A stretch of DNA of 64,000 nucleotides from Clostridium isatidis (GCF_002285495.1 NZ_CP016786.1:2246001-2310000); one strand, 5' to 3'; positions 27,478 through 36,976 are shown, counted from the stretch's first letter. Translations and numbers: made by a program. The notes: a model not told the origin generated them from the letters alone.

Positions 27478-28989
27478 CTAAATACTTTGTTGTTCATTAA
27501 TTTTCTCACTTACCTTTACTTTATTATTTTTTAATATCAAATTATATAATAATGCATTTACAAAAGCTGCTGCAAATATACATACAATCCATATTAACCA
27601 TGAGAATTTAACTCCTGTTGTATAACCTACAAAAGCTCCTAATGGCGAGCCTATTCCACCATAAAAATGAATTCCTATTCCTGCAACTAAAGCTCCTGCA
27701 AGTCCTGATGATAATGTATTTGCAATAATTAGTTTAGGATGAGCTGCTGCAAAAAGAATTGCACCTTCTGTAACTCCTACCATCCCCATAATAAATGCTG
27801 AGGAACCTAATGCTCGTTCTTCTATTGTGAACCTATCCTTAAATAACCAAGTTGCTATTGCTGCTCCTAAAGGTGCAACTGCTATTGCTGCTCCAGTTGC
27901 TGCTTGAGGAACTGCATTTACTCCCATTGGACCATATTGTGCCATAGTATCAACAAATATTGCTGATGACACTAACATTGCTGTCTTATTTACTGGACCT
28001 CCCATATCAAATCCCATCATTGCTCCAAGAATTGCTCCATATAATATTGGTGCAGCTGAATATTCAATAGTTATATAATTAATAAATTGATATAATGAGT
28101 TCATACCTGCTGAGATTGGGCGTCCAACAACAAAGTATATAATTACATACCAAATAAAAGTTGTAATTAATGGTATTATTAATATTGGAACAATTGTTTT
28201 TGTTACTTGAGGCCAATTTACCTTTTTCAATAATTTTACAGTATAACCAACACCAAATCCTACTAAGATAGCCCCTAAAAATCCAGCTCCGGTTTCTGTT
28301 CCTAAAAAGTTGGCATCATTAATAATCCATCCGGATATAAATGCTGGTGCTACTGCTGGTTTATCTCCAATTGCCCTAGCTACCCCTGCAGCAAATATAG
28401 GTATCATTAAGTTAAATCCGACTTTTCCTAAATCAAAAAGCTTGGACATAAATAAACCAAATCCATCTTCAGAAAATCCCCATACAACTAAATCTGCATT
28501 ATTAGGATCAGGATGGAAGGCAAAAACATTTGCAATGGCAAGTAATAAACCTGCTGCTATAGTAATAGGGATCATATCATTAAGTCCTGACATAAGACAT
28601 TTTACAAACTTGTTACTACTTGTCCCCATTTCTATCTTCCCATTTATTTTTGTTCCTTTTCCTCCATGAACCACTGAATTCTTTTTTGAATTAATAATTA
28701 TATCCTCAGTATCTTTTAATATAGTTTTAGTATCCATTTGTAAAATTCTTTTACCATAGAAACGATCTAAATCTATATTTATATCTGATGCAATTATAAC
28801 AACATCAGCATCAATTATATCTTGAGCAGTTAATTCATTTTCAGTTCCTATTGTACCTTGAGTTTCTATTTTACATTCAATTCCAAGTTTCTTACATACT
28901 TTTTCTATAGCAGCCTTTGCAATATAAGTATGGGCAATGCCTGCAGCACAAGCTGTTATACCAACAATTTTTTTGATATCACTATTCAT
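27478..28989 (-). CDS. PTS EIIBC, fructose/mannosyl-glycerate family
   Basis: This 503-residue protein joins a fructose-type EIIB domain (phosphocysteine in VGITACAAGIAHTYIAKA, about residue 12) to a membrane EIIC domain. EIIC has GLNDMIPITIAAGLLLAIAN, AGVARAIGDKPAVAPAFISG, the FDMGGPVNKTA loop and GMVGVTEGAILFAAAHP. The CPTGIAHT of most relatives is CAAGIAHT here. I start at the ATG at 28989 because GGAGAGG lies 6 nt upstream; the open frame extends 52 codons further without such a site. Position upstream of a GH38 mannosidase suggests a mannosyl-glycerate-like substrate, as in mngAB. Confidence 0.85.
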   Translation of the reverse strand: MNSDIKKIVGITACAAGIAHTYIAKAAIEKVCKKLGIECKIETQGTIGTENELTAQDIIDADVVIIASDINIDLDRFYGKRILQMDTKTILKDTEDIIINSKKNSVVHGGKGTKINGKIEMGTSSNKFVKCLMSGLNDMIPITIAAGLLLAIANVFAFHPDPNNADLVVWGFSEDGFGLFMSKLFDLGKVGFNLMIPIFAAGVARAIGDKPAVAPAFISGWIINDANFLGTETGAGFLGAILVGFGVGYTVKLLKKVNWPQVTKTIVPILIIPLITTFIWYVIIYFVVGRPISAGMNSLYQFINYITIEYSAAPILYGAILGAMMGFDMGGPVNKTAMLVSSAIFVDTMAQYGPMGVNAVPQAATGAAIAVAPLGAAIATWLFKDRFTIEERALGSSAFIMGMVGVTEGAILFAAAHPKLIIANTLSSGLAGALVAGIGIHFYGGIGSPLGAFVGYTTGVKFSWLIWIVCIFAAAFVNALLYNLILKNNKVKVSEKINEQQSI

Positions 28990-29146
28990 TTCTACCTCTC
29001 CTTTTTTATTACCTATTATACCAGCTGATACATGTATCATGATGTTATTATATAAATTAGAATCCTCTATTACAAGATTTACAGGGTATTCTAACAATTG
29101 TTCTAACTCATCGAAATTGTTCGTATAAATATATAGGCTGTACATT

Positions 29147-29165
29147 TATAGCTATATAGACTATA
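29147..29165. promoter_or_regulatory. Palindrome in the divergent PTS/RpiR promoter region
   Basis: TATAGCTATATAGACTATA is an interrupted palindrome (arms TATAG and CTATA) between the divergent EIIBC and RpiR-type genes. It is a possible RpiR operator; support is only position and symmetry in very AT-rich DNA. Confidence 0.3.
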
Positions 29166-29220
29166 CTTTTATTGGATACATTTACTTATAAAACTTATAT
29201 ATTAAGTTGGTGATTTTAAA

Positions 29221-29992
29221 TTGGAAAATATATTTAATCAAATAAAAGAGAAATATCCCTTTCTCTCTGAAACTCATAAAATGATTGCTGAATATATAAT
29301 TAACAATAAAGATATCTTAGATTCTTTGACTATTAGGGATATAGCAAAATCAACTTTCTGCTCTATAAGTACTGTCAATGCCTTCTGTAAAAAATTCGGA
29401 TATAGTGGATTTAGTGAATTCAAATATGCTGCAAAGAGTTACGGTCTTTCTAACATTAACATACTTATAAATATTTTTGAAAACATTGACACTACTATAT
29501 CTATAAATTCTATTAACACAGCAGCTAAATTAATTTTAGATGCAGATAAAGTATTCATTCTATCATCTGGAATGTCTCGTAGTATCGCTTATGATTTTTA
29601 TCTTAGATTAAAAAAAAATAAAAGCATCAAAAGTATTTATTAATTATAATAATGAGGATACAGATAAATATATAAATAAAATTGGTGAAAATGATATTGT
29701 TTTACTAATATCAAACAGTGGAGAATCTAGAGAACTTATTGAATTTTGTAAAAAGATATGAGATAAAATTTTAACCATTCTTTTGTCTAACAGGGATAAA
29801 AATACCCTTTCAAAAAGAGTTAAATATATTATTTCTACAAACATATTTAATAATACATTTATCACTGAGAAGTTTTTCCCAAAAAATTCAAGGTATACAC
29901 TTCTATACGTAACAGATTTAATCTTTGAAAGGTTAATCGATATAGAGGGGAAAAATAAGACTGAACTTATAGTAAATAATTTAAATAAGTAA
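29221..29992 (+). pseudogene. RpiR-family regulator, frameshifted and with an internal stop
   Basis: The 5' part encodes an RpiR-type HTH domain (LTIRDIAKSTFCSISTVNAF and FCKKFGYSGFSEFKYAAKSY) and the beginning of a SIS sugar-phosphate domain (LDADKVFILSSGMSRSIAYD). The frame ends at 29643 after an A9 run (29610-29618). In the next frame the SIS domain continues as KASKVFINYNNEDTDKYINK and DIVLLISNSGESRELIEFCK, meets a TGA at 29759, and resumes as DKILTILLSNRDKNTLSKRV to the end at 29992. The normal product would be about 255 residues. The start is a TTG. Two independent lesions argue for a true pseudogene rather than one sequencing error. Confidence 0.85.
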
Positions 29993-30016
29993 AATTTAAA
30001 TTCAATTATATTATTA

Positions 30017-30054
30017 AATCTTACTGAAAAATATAATTTTCAGTAAGATTTTTT
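30017..30054 (+). terminator. Terminator of the RpiR pseudogene
   Basis: A 14-bp stem (AATCTTACTGAAAA and complement) with a 6-nt loop ends in TTTTTT, 25 bp past the last stop. Confidence 0.8.
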
Positions 30055-30092
30055 AGAAAATAACATTTAATACTATTTCCCTTTTCCTTTAA

Positions 30093-30695
30093 TTAATATA
30101 ATTTATTGCTCAATTTATTATATATTATGTTAGTTAATGGTCCTACAGAAAAAGTAATTAATATAGTTCCTAAGCCTATTGGTCCAGAAACAATAAATGC
30201 TATTATAATTCCAATAGTGTCCGTTATAACCTTTGAAATTCCTACTCCTAAGTTAAACCTTTCTCTAAATGCCATCATACAATCATCTAAGGAATTCGGA
30301 GCAAGGTTTGGTATTAAATATAAAGCTAATCCAAAGGATAAAATTACTATTCCGCAAAGTAAATATAAAATCCTAATATATATGTTATTGAATGTAAGTA
30401 ATTTATTTAATATAAAAATCCAAAAATCTGTTAAATATCCAAGTATAAAGGCTGTTATTAATGTATAAAAATTAAATTTTCCTTTCCTTAAAATTCCTGC
30501 AATAATTACCATAAAAATAGCAATTATAAAAGCGAATGTTCCAATAGATAGTCCTATCTTATTATATAAACCAACATTAACCGAATCCCAAGAACCAGCT
30601 CCTAGATCCCCTTTGATTATTAAAGAAACTCCAAGTGTTAGAATAAATGCTCCTAGCAAAAATATAGATAATCTCTTCTTAATATCTAAATTCAT
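30093..30695 (-). CDS. YczE/YitT-like integral membrane protein
   Basis: This 200-residue protein has five to six hydrophobic helices. The first part, LSIFLLGAFILTLGVSLIIK followed by GDLGAGSWDSVNVGL, and the later NLAPNSLDDCMMAFRERF are the repeated GxGxxxWD and PN-LDD signatures of the YczE/YyaS family of membrane proteins with unknown function. It starts with an ATG after GGAGGTAA. It lies between the RpiR pseudogene, which is convergent, and the end of the chitobiose-like PTS operon, 90 bp downstream of it with a hairpin between, so it is probably its own unit. Confidence 0.75.
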   Translation of the reverse strand: MNLDIKKRLSIFLLGAFILTLGVSLIIKGDLGAGSWDSVNVGLYNKIGLSIGTFAFIIAIFMVIIAGILRKGKFNFYTLITAFILGYLTDFWIFILNKLLTFNNIYIRILYLLCGIVILSFGLALYLIPNLAPNSLDDCMMAFRERFNLGVGISKVITDTIGIIIAFIVSGPIGLGTILITFSVGPLTNIIYNKLSNKLY

Positions 30696-30731
30696 TATTT
30701 ACCTCCATAGAGTTTATTTAAAATTAAATTA

Positions 30732-30763
30732 GGAGATAATTTAGAAAAACTCTAAATATCTCC
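30732..30763 (-). terminator. Hairpin after the PTS operon at 30.8-37 kb
   Basis: GGAGATAATTTAGA pairs with TCTAAATATCTCC (one mismatch) around a 5-nt loop, about 22 bp past the EIIC stop. There is only a weak T tract, so partial readthrough into the YczE-like gene is possible. Confidence 0.55.
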
Positions 30764-30785
30764 CATAATATTTTTATATTATTTT

Positions 30786-32099
30786 TTAAAAATCTAAATC
30801 AAAATCTATATCATCATCAAAATTTGTTTCTTCTCTTCTTGCTGCTTCCTTTTCCTTTTCAATTACACTTTTTTCATACATTTTAAAGAATGGATAATAC
30901 ATAACTACAGCTGCAACAATCACTAAAATTGCATATACAGGTGCTTTCCAATCTAATGTAATTAAATATTGAGCAATTGGTGTAGGCATTCCTCCAACTT
31001 GTGCAACCGGCGGACGAATGAAACCCAATCTAAAAACAAAGTAACTAATAGTTGCTAATATTGGTGTTCCTATTACAAATGGAATAAAAAAATATGGGTT
31101 AAATGCAATTGGGAAGCCATAAACTACAGGTTCTGAAATATTAAATATAGCTGGTACTATTGAAGCTTTTCCTGCTGCATTCAATTGCTTTGATTTACTC
31201 CTTAATCCTAATATAGATATTGCTCCTGTAAGTCCTGATCCTGTTGCTGCTGCAATAGTTCCCCACCAGGCTTCAGTAAATACATGTGGCAACACCTCTG
31301 CCCCCGCTTGAAATGCTGTTGCATTAGCAGCAACATATTGAGTCATAAATGGTAATGTAAATCCTACTAAAATTGCATACCCATTTAATCCAAAGAACCA
31401 GAATATCATTTCTAGAAATATTATTGTAAATACTCCTAAAGCTGAATCTATACCAGTTACAGCTGGAGCTAACATTGTGGTAAATAATTCTGGAATTATT
31501 TGTCCACCTGTTAAACTTATAGTTATTTGAGATATAAATGCTGAAGCAACTATTACTAGAAGTAGAGGTACTATTGATTCAAAAGTTTTTCCGATCATAT
31601 CAGGTAATCCTTTTACGCGAATAGTTAAATTCTTTTTAGTTGCATAATTCATAAATTCAACAGCTAAAATTGATGCAAATATAGAAACAAATAAACCTCT
31701 AGAATCTAAAAAGGCAGTATCTAAAATGCCATCCACAACTTTAGTATTTAAAACTAAAGTCGCAGAAACTCCTGCTATTATGCAGTGAAATGGTGGTATA
31801 TCTAACTGTTTTGCATGGTAAAAAGAAATTGATATAGCACAATAAATAGATAATACTGCGTAAGTATATTGAAATGGTATATTTAATATTGATGAGTATT
31901 CTGAAAAGAACATTCCTACTGAGCTATCAGCTGGGAAAAATGATCCTATACCTGAAATAATCATTCCTATAGATCCTACCATAAGTACCGCCATTAAGCT
32001 TATCATACCATTTTTAATAGTTGCGATATGCCTTTGACTTTCTATTCTATTCGCAATCGGTGCAACATACTTTTCTAATTTGCTAACAAATTTATTCAT
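30786..32099 (-). CDS. PTS EIIC, lactose/cellobiose/chitobiose family
   Basis: This 437-residue membrane protein forms the sugar channel of a Lac-family PTS. It starts MNKFVSKLEKYVAPIANRIE, has about eight to ten transmembrane helices and the family blocks FFGLNGYAILVGFTLPFMTQ, SGLTGAISILGLRSKSKQLN and FNISEPVVYGFPIAFNPYFF (about 318-337), which surround the substrate site. The acidic tail (DDDIDFDLDF) is unusual. It begins 3 bp after the EIIB stop. With separate EIIA and EIIB genes beside it, the system is complete. Confidence 0.93.
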   Translation of the reverse strand: MNKFVSKLEKYVAPIANRIESQRHIATIKNGMISLMAVLMVGSIGMIISGIGSFFPADSSVGMFFSEYSSILNIPFQYTYAVLSIYCAISISFYHAKQLDIPPFHCIIAGVSATLVLNTKVVDGILDTAFLDSRGLFVSIFASILAVEFMNYATKKNLTIRVKGLPDMIGKTFESIVPLLLVIVASAFISQITISLTGGQIIPELFTTMLAPAVTGIDSALGVFTIIFLEMIFWFFGLNGYAILVGFTLPFMTQYVAANATAFQAGAEVLPHVFTEAWWGTIAAATGSGLTGAISILGLRSKSKQLNAAGKASIVPAIFNISEPVVYGFPIAFNPYFFIPFVIGTPILATISYFVFRLGFIRPPVAQVGGMPTPIAQYLITLDWKAPVYAILVIVAAVVMYYPFFKMYEKSVIEKEKEAARREETNFDDDIDFDLDF

Positions 32100-32102
32100 A
32101 TA

Positions 32103-32462
32103 TTATACACTCTCTTTCTTTTTATTTTTCTTACTATTAGAAATTAAACGTAAAGCTTGTAATAATATTTTCCCTCCGTCTGCCATTCCATAATCTTCAG
32201 TATTAATAATTTCAATTGGCTTATTGTGAACATCACACACTTTCTTTAAATCCTCAAATTTATGTTTCATTTGAGGACCTACTAATACACAATCATACTT
32301 TTCTACATATTCCTTTAAATCACCAGCAGGTCTTGCATCAATGATAACTTCTCTACCTTTTAACTTTTCACTTTTTTCAGCAATCGTTCTCATTTTAGCA
32401 ACCATTATTCCTGTTGACGCACCTAAATTACAAACTAATAAAATACTCATCTTATTTGCCAT
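32103..32462 (-). CDS. PTS EIIB, lactose/cellobiose family
   Basis: This 119-residue cytoplasmic protein carries the phosphocysteine in SILLVCNLGASTGIMVAKMR (residue 10) and the partner loop DCVLVGPQMKHKFEDLKKVC. It receives phosphate from EIIA and passes it to the sugar on EIIC. The ATG has AGGAGTGAG upstream. It lies 12 bp after EIIA and 3 bp before EIIC. Confidence 0.93.
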   Translation of the reverse strand: MANKMSILLVCNLGASTGIMVAKMRTIAEKSEKLKGREVIIDARPAGDLKEYVEKYDCVLVGPQMKHKFEDLKKVCDVHNKPIEIINTEDYGMADGGKILLQALRLISNSKKNKKKESV

Positions 32463-32474
32463 AATAACTCACTC

Positions 32475-32777
32475 CTATCTATTTTTATATAATTCAATCA
32501 TTTCTGAAAAAATAGTTTCCGCTAAAACAGTATTCATTAAATTGTCTTGAGCATGAACTAATAATACTGAGAACTCTGGACTATTTCCACTTGCTTCTGC
32601 TGTTAATAGTTCTGAATGAATTGCATGGGCCTCATGCAGTATTTTTCTTGCCTCTTCAAACAGTTCTTCAGATCTATTAAAATCCTTTACTTTAGCAGAA
32701 TTTAATGCTTCAACCATTTTACTAAAACTTTCACCAGCAAGAGATATAATTTTAAAGCATATTTGTTCAGTATTCAT
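32475..32777 (-). CDS. PTS EIIA, lactose/cellobiose family
   Basis: This 100-residue trimeric helical protein matches LacF/CelC: ISLAGESFSKMVEALNSAK, AHAIHSELLTAEA and the active-site block FSVLLVHAQDNLMNT with the phosphorylated histidine. The usual VHAQDHLM is VHAQDNLM here. I chose the ATG at 32777 since AGGAGGAG lies upstream; an open frame extends seven codons further. It begins 13 bp after the NagB-like gene. Confidence 0.92.
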   Translation of the reverse strand: MNTEQICFKIISLAGESFSKMVEALNSAKVKDFNRSEELFEEARKILHEAHAIHSELLTAEASGNSPEFSVLLVHAQDNLMNTVLAETIFSEMIELYKNR

Positions 32778-32790
32778 ACTATAACTCCTC

Positions 32791-33498
32791 CTAATCAATA
32801 CATAATCTATCCATCAATAAAATGCTGTTATTGTGCAACTTTGCTGCTGTTGCTGGTATTTCTTCACTAACATCACTTTCGATAATCTTTTTTACTATTT
32901 CTTTCTTTTTCTTTCCTGCTGCTACTAAAATTAGTTTTTTAGCATCTAAAAAATTCTTAATCCCTAAAGTGATACCCTTTTCTAACTTTTGCTTATTTTT
33001 AAAATATTTTTGCGCTACTTCCTTAGTTCTTTGAGATAAATTAACTATCTGAGCATTTTTTTCAAAACTAGTTCCTGGTTCATTTAATCCTAGATGTCCA
33101 TTCATTCCAATACCTAAAACAACTAAGTTAAAATTTTTAACCTTTTCAATAACCTGATTCATCTTTTGGCATTCTTCTTTTAAATCAAGAGCTTTTGCAT
33201 TGAACTCAATAACTTGTCCATCTTTTAAAGGAAGTTTATCAAATAAGTATTTATGCATATAATATTGACAGCTTCCCTCATCATCTCTATCTAAACCACA
33301 CCACTCATCTAATCCAAAAATAGTAGCTTTAATTTCAAAGGGGTTTAATTTAAACTCTTCTAATACATATTCATATGCTCCCAATGGTGTATCTCCAGAA
33401 GGCAGGACAATTGCTCCCTCTTTCTTTAATTCTTCTAATATAATTGTACCAAGTCTTTTTGATAACTCTTTATAATCCTCAACTATTTCTATCCTCAT
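32791..33498 (-). CDS. nagB: Glucosamine-6-phosphate deaminase-like protein
   Basis: This 235-residue protein belongs to the NagB/6-phosphogluconolactonase fold and matches NagB: VLPSGDTPLGAYEYVLEEF (phosphate loop), TIFGLDEWCGL (catalytic Asp) and VVLGIGMNGHLGLNEPGTSF (catalytic His and lid). NagB converts glucosamine-6-phosphate to fructose-6-phosphate and ammonia. The ATG at 33498 overlaps the stop of the GH4 gene (TAATG), showing tight coupling. No NagA deacetylase gene is present in the operon. Its place beside a GH4 enzyme and a chitobiose-family PTS suggests the imported disaccharide contains glucosamine. Confidence 0.85.
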   Translation of the reverse strand: MRIEIVEDYKELSKRLGTIILEELKKEGAIVLPSGDTPLGAYEYVLEEFKLNPFEIKATIFGLDEWCGLDRDDEGSCQYYMHKYLFDKLPLKDGQVIEFNAKALDLKEECQKMNQVIEKVKNFNLVVLGIGMNGHLGLNEPGTSFEKNAQIVNLSQRTKEVAQKYFKNKQKLEKGITLGIKNFLDAKKLILVAAGKKKKEIVKKIIESDVSEEIPATAAKLHNNSILLMDRLCID

Positions 33499-34877
33499 TA
33501 CTTCCATTCCCCAGTATATTCTTTATATTGAGCTAATAGCTCTTCTAGTAAACTTTTAGCTCTGGTATAACTGTTTATTAATGGATGAACCATTAATGCC
33601 CTTATTGCTTTTTCCTTATTTTTTTCTTTAATAGCCTCTGCTGTTAATCTCTCAAATAATTTAATTGATTTAATATAGTTCATTTGAACTTCAGGAATAT
33701 TATCTATAGTTCTTGCTTTTATTTCTCCATTTTCCATGTCACAAGTTATTTCTATAACATCATCATCTTTTAATTCTTTTATATATCCATTATTTTTAAC
33801 TAATATTGTCATAGGAATAGCATCCTTACCTTGTAATCCACGGATAATATTTAAAGCTACTCCCGCATACCCTCCTTTATCAGGAGCATCTAAAAATTCC
33901 TGTAATGATACTTCTTTATGTTTAATGTTACGTTTTCCATTCGATTCTATAGAAAAATAGGAATTTTCCCTTTCCATTAAATATTTAATATAAACACTAA
34001 AGCGCTTTTCCAGATTCTCTTCTTCCATAAGTTCAAGCTCTTTAATCATTTTTTCATTTATATTTTTTATTAGCTCTCCTCTAGCAAAACCTGTTCTGGA
34101 AATTGCTTCAATTACATTGTTATTATAGAAAAAGAAGTATAAATACTCATTAGGCAACTCATAATTTAGTAATGGCACTATTTCTTTATCAAAGACCTTC
34201 ATTTCAGTATCTTTAAATAAATTTACATGTTCTAGTACTTCTTTAGTTGCATCTCTACCATTTATTTTAAAATCTCTATAAAAAGATAGATGATTTAAAC
34301 CATAGCAAGTAACATCAAACTCCTTAAGATCAGTATTCATCATTTCTGCAAGTTGACGAATAAAAGAAGAAGGTCCATCGCAAATTCCATATATATTTGT
34401 ATATCCATCATTTATCAATGCTTGTGTCACTAATCCAGATGGGTTTGTAAAATTGAATATCTTAACATTTGGCTTGGACACTTGTCTAGCTAAGTCTAAA
34501 TATTCCTTAATGGCTGGAATAGATCTAAGCGCCATTGCAAAGCCACCAATACCAGTTGTTTCTTGTCCCAAAACTTCATATTTTTGTGCTAATTTTTCAT
34601 CAAAATATCTTCCTTCATCTCCGCCAACACGTAAAGTAGTTATTATAAAATCTGCATCTTTTAAAGCCTTTACCTTGTCTGATGTAACATAAATATTTAA
34701 ATTTGAATCTATTTTATTTCCAATTTCAATAGCAAGTTGTCCGAATATCTTTAATTTCTTTTGATTTATATCCATTAAACATATTTCATCGATATTCAAG
34801 CTTTTAGCATTTGTAACTAATGTTTTTATTAGAAATGGAGCTCTTACTCCTCCTCCACCAAGTACTGATAATTTCAT
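33498..34877 (-). CDS. GH4 6-phospho-beta-glucosidase
   Basis: This 459-residue NAD- and metal-dependent hydrolase has the Rossmann start KLSVLGGGGVRAPFLIKTLV, then DADFIITTLRVGGDEGRYFD and GQETTGIGGFAMALRSIPAI. The metal-site block is GICDGPSSFIRQL followed by CYGLNHLSFY. The GICDGP form (rather than GLCHSV) is typical of 6-phospho-beta-glucosidases such as CelF/LicH/ChbF. It would split a PTS-imported phosphorylated disaccharide in the cytoplasm. It follows the PRD regulator by 11 bp and overlaps the NagB-like gene by one base. Confidence 0.92.
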   Translation of the reverse strand: MKLSVLGGGGVRAPFLIKTLVTNAKSLNIDEICLMDINQKKLKIFGQLAIEIGNKIDSNLNIYVTSDKVKALKDADFIITTLRVGGDEGRYFDEKLAQKYEVLGQETTGIGGFAMALRSIPAIKEYLDLARQVSKPNVKIFNFTNPSGLVTQALINDGYTNIYGICDGPSSFIRQLAEMMNTDLKEFDVTCYGLNHLSFYRDFKINGRDATKEVLEHVNLFKDTEMKVFDKEIVPLLNYELPNEYLYFFFYNNNVIEAISRTGFARGELIKNINEKMIKELELMEEENLEKRFSVYIKYLMERENSYFSIESNGKRNIKHKEVSLQEFLDAPDKGGYAGVALNIIRGLQGKDAIPMTILVKNNGYIKELKDDDVIEITCDMENGEIKARTIDNIPEVQMNYIKSIKLFERLTAEAIKEKNKEKAIRALMVHPLINSYTRAKSLLEELLAQYKEYTGEWK

Positions 34878-34888
34878 TACATAACCTC

Positions 34889-36976
34889 CTAGAATTTTAT
34901 ATTATTTTTTAGCATAGTATATATCCCATTTATATTGTCAATTTCTAAGAGCCTATTTATATTGCTCTTATCATTCATAAATTTAACCAGTTCTTTTAAA
35001 AACATTAAATGGGATTTTTCATCTGTTACAGCCATTGTAATAACTAAGTTAATAGGTAAATTAAACTGATTTTTTAACTCAAATCCTTTCTTTATACTTA
35101 GAATACTAATTGAATTTTCATTTACCCCATCTTCAATCCCAGCATGAGCTAAAATAACTTTAGGGGCAATTACCATGTAGCCACCAAATTCCTTAATATT
35201 TTGTATAATCTTATTAATGTAAGATTCTTTTATGTAGTTCTTTCTAACTAGTAAATATCCTGATTCTTTAATAGCCTCTTCCCATGAATCTACATCATTT
35301 AGGATATTAATAAGCTCCCTGCTAAAGATCATTTTTTTCTTTTCTAGCTCACTTTCGAAAATTTGTGGCTTCTCCATCATCACTTGAAATATTTCATACT
35401 GCAAACTTTCTAAATCCTTAATGTCACACCATCTTTTAATTGAGTTCATTATTTTTTCAAATTTTTTTAAATCTATATCTGTATTTATCTTTTTTGTAAA
35501 TTTTTCATTTAATAATTTTATGTCATCCTGATTTAAGTCATTTGATACCTTTATTAATTTATTTCCAACGTTTGGAACATCAATTGTTGATACTATATAA
35601 TCATTTTCTGAAATAATTTTTTCATTTAAATTTCTTACTGACATTTCTGCCGTTATCTCAATATCAAATAGCTGCTTAAGAGATATAGCAAGCTTCTTTG
35701 AAACTGCCACTCCTTCTACACAAACTACAACTACCCTATTCTTTTTTATAGGACTATTTTTTTCATTTTCTAAAGCTGAAGCAAAATATATAGCTATATA
35801 AGATAACTCCTGTTCATTGACTTTAATAAAGTATTCTTCTTCAAAAATAATACTTACTTTCTTAACTGCTTTGAAAATGTTATTATAGTCGGTTTTAACT
35901 TGTAAAAATAGAGGATTTTCAGAAATAATGCCAGCTTTTAAGCGATAAATCATAGGTTCAATATGCAAAATGAGGGATTCTTTTAACTTATCTTTATTTT
36001 TAATTTCAATTCCTAATTCTTTTTCTACAAGAACTATAAGTTTATTAATGAACTCAGAAGAAATATTATTTTTATTGTCTTTTCTTATGCCCTTTGAAGT
36101 TAATAATATAACAGTCAGACAATTAACTAAATTTTGACTAACCTCAAAATTAAACTTTTCCTCTAATAATTGAAAAATTATATTATTTGCAACTTCATAT
36201 TCCTTAGTTAAAATTATTTTTTTGTCCTTGTAATAAATAATATCTTGTTCTACTTTATGAGTAATCATCTTATAAAGAAATAATATTACCTTTATAAAAG
36301 ATGTATCATCAAAAGTTTTATTTAACATTCCTTCTATTTTTACAACTCTATTTTTTAGAAAATAATATAAATCTCTATCTATTAAATTTTCTAAATAGAA
36401 GTTGCTAATACTTGCATTAACTTCTTTGCAGTTAATATAATTGTAGAACTCAGCAATATTCCAATTATTAATAAATTGCATTGAAAATTCATTTACTTTA
36501 CTAACAATATCAGATTTAATAACAACTCCAACCTTTGGTATCCTCTCAATTTTTAATTCTTTATTATATAGAAGTTCATGAGCTTCACTAATACAATTAG
36601 AAATCGTTGTTCTTGATACTTGGAAGATGTCTTCAAAGTATTTTTGCTTAAGAGGTTTCTTTTCAATTAATAATTTTAAGATAATAAATTTCTTTATATC
36701 TTCCTTAGAATAAATAATCTGATTTTTTTCAATAGTATAATTAAACTCACTAATAAGTTTTTGCAATTCATTAGAGGAATTAACCTTAACGCCATTTTTG
36801 TAGTCTCTTATTAAACAATTAAGTCCATTTTCAATTAAATAGTCTTCAATTTTAAGTAAATCATTTCTTATAGTTCTTGCAGAAACATTAAACATTTTTG
36901 ATAAAGTACTAATTTTAACAAACTCATTATTGTTTGTAATTTTATTTAATATATGCATGCATCTACTATTCAACAA
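34889..36976 (-). CDS. PRD-containing PTS-controlled transcription activator (LicR/MtlR type)
   Basis: The protein is about 695 residues from a TTG at 36976 with AAGGAGGG 8 nt upstream; the open frame runs 61 codons further but has no such site. Domains in order: two winged HTHs (KISTLSKMFNVSARTIRNDL and a second ending SRTTISNCISEAHELL), two PRDs, an EIIB-like domain with phosphocysteine (VVVVCVEGVAVSKKLAISL) and a C-terminal EIIA-like domain with histidine (KVILAHAGIEDGVNENS). Such activators sense sugar flux through phosphorylation by HPr and their PTS. It is the first gene of the operon it likely controls, and IS copy 2 lies about 185 bp upstream. Confidence 0.88.
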   Translation of the reverse strand: MLNSRCMHILNKITNNNEFVKISTLSKMFNVSARTIRNDLLKIEDYLIENGLNCLIRDYKNGVKVNSSNELQKLISEFNYTIEKNQIIYSKEDIKKFIILKLLIEKKPLKQKYFEDIFQVSRTTISNCISEAHELLYNKELKIERIPKVGVVIKSDIVSKVNEFSMQFINNWNIAEFYNYINCKEVNASISNFYLENLIDRDLYYFLKNRVVKIEGMLNKTFDDTSFIKVILFLYKMITHKVEQDIIYYKDKKIILTKEYEVANNIIFQLLEEKFNFEVSQNLVNCLTVILLTSKGIRKDNKNNISSEFINKLIVLVEKELGIEIKNKDKLKESLILHIEPMIYRLKAGIISENPLFLQVKTDYNNIFKAVKKVSIIFEEEYFIKVNEQELSYIAIYFASALENEKNSPIKKNRVVVVCVEGVAVSKKLAISLKQLFDIEITAEMSVRNLNEKIISENDYIVSTIDVPNVGNKLIKVSNDLNQDDIKLLNEKFTKKINTDIDLKKFEKIMNSIKRWCDIKDLESLQYEIFQVMMEKPQIFESELEKKKMIFSRELINILNDVDSWEEAIKESGYLLVRKNYIKESYINKIIQNIKEFGGYMVIAPKVILAHAGIEDGVNENSISILSIKKGFELKNQFNLPINLVITMAVTDEKSHLMFLKELVKFMNDKSNINRLLEIDNINGIYTMLKNNIKF

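Noticed and set aside
27478..27480. TAG read as pyrrolysine
   Set aside because: No insertion element or pyl genes are seen and the residue would lie in a linker; nonsense mutation or plain readthrough is simpler.
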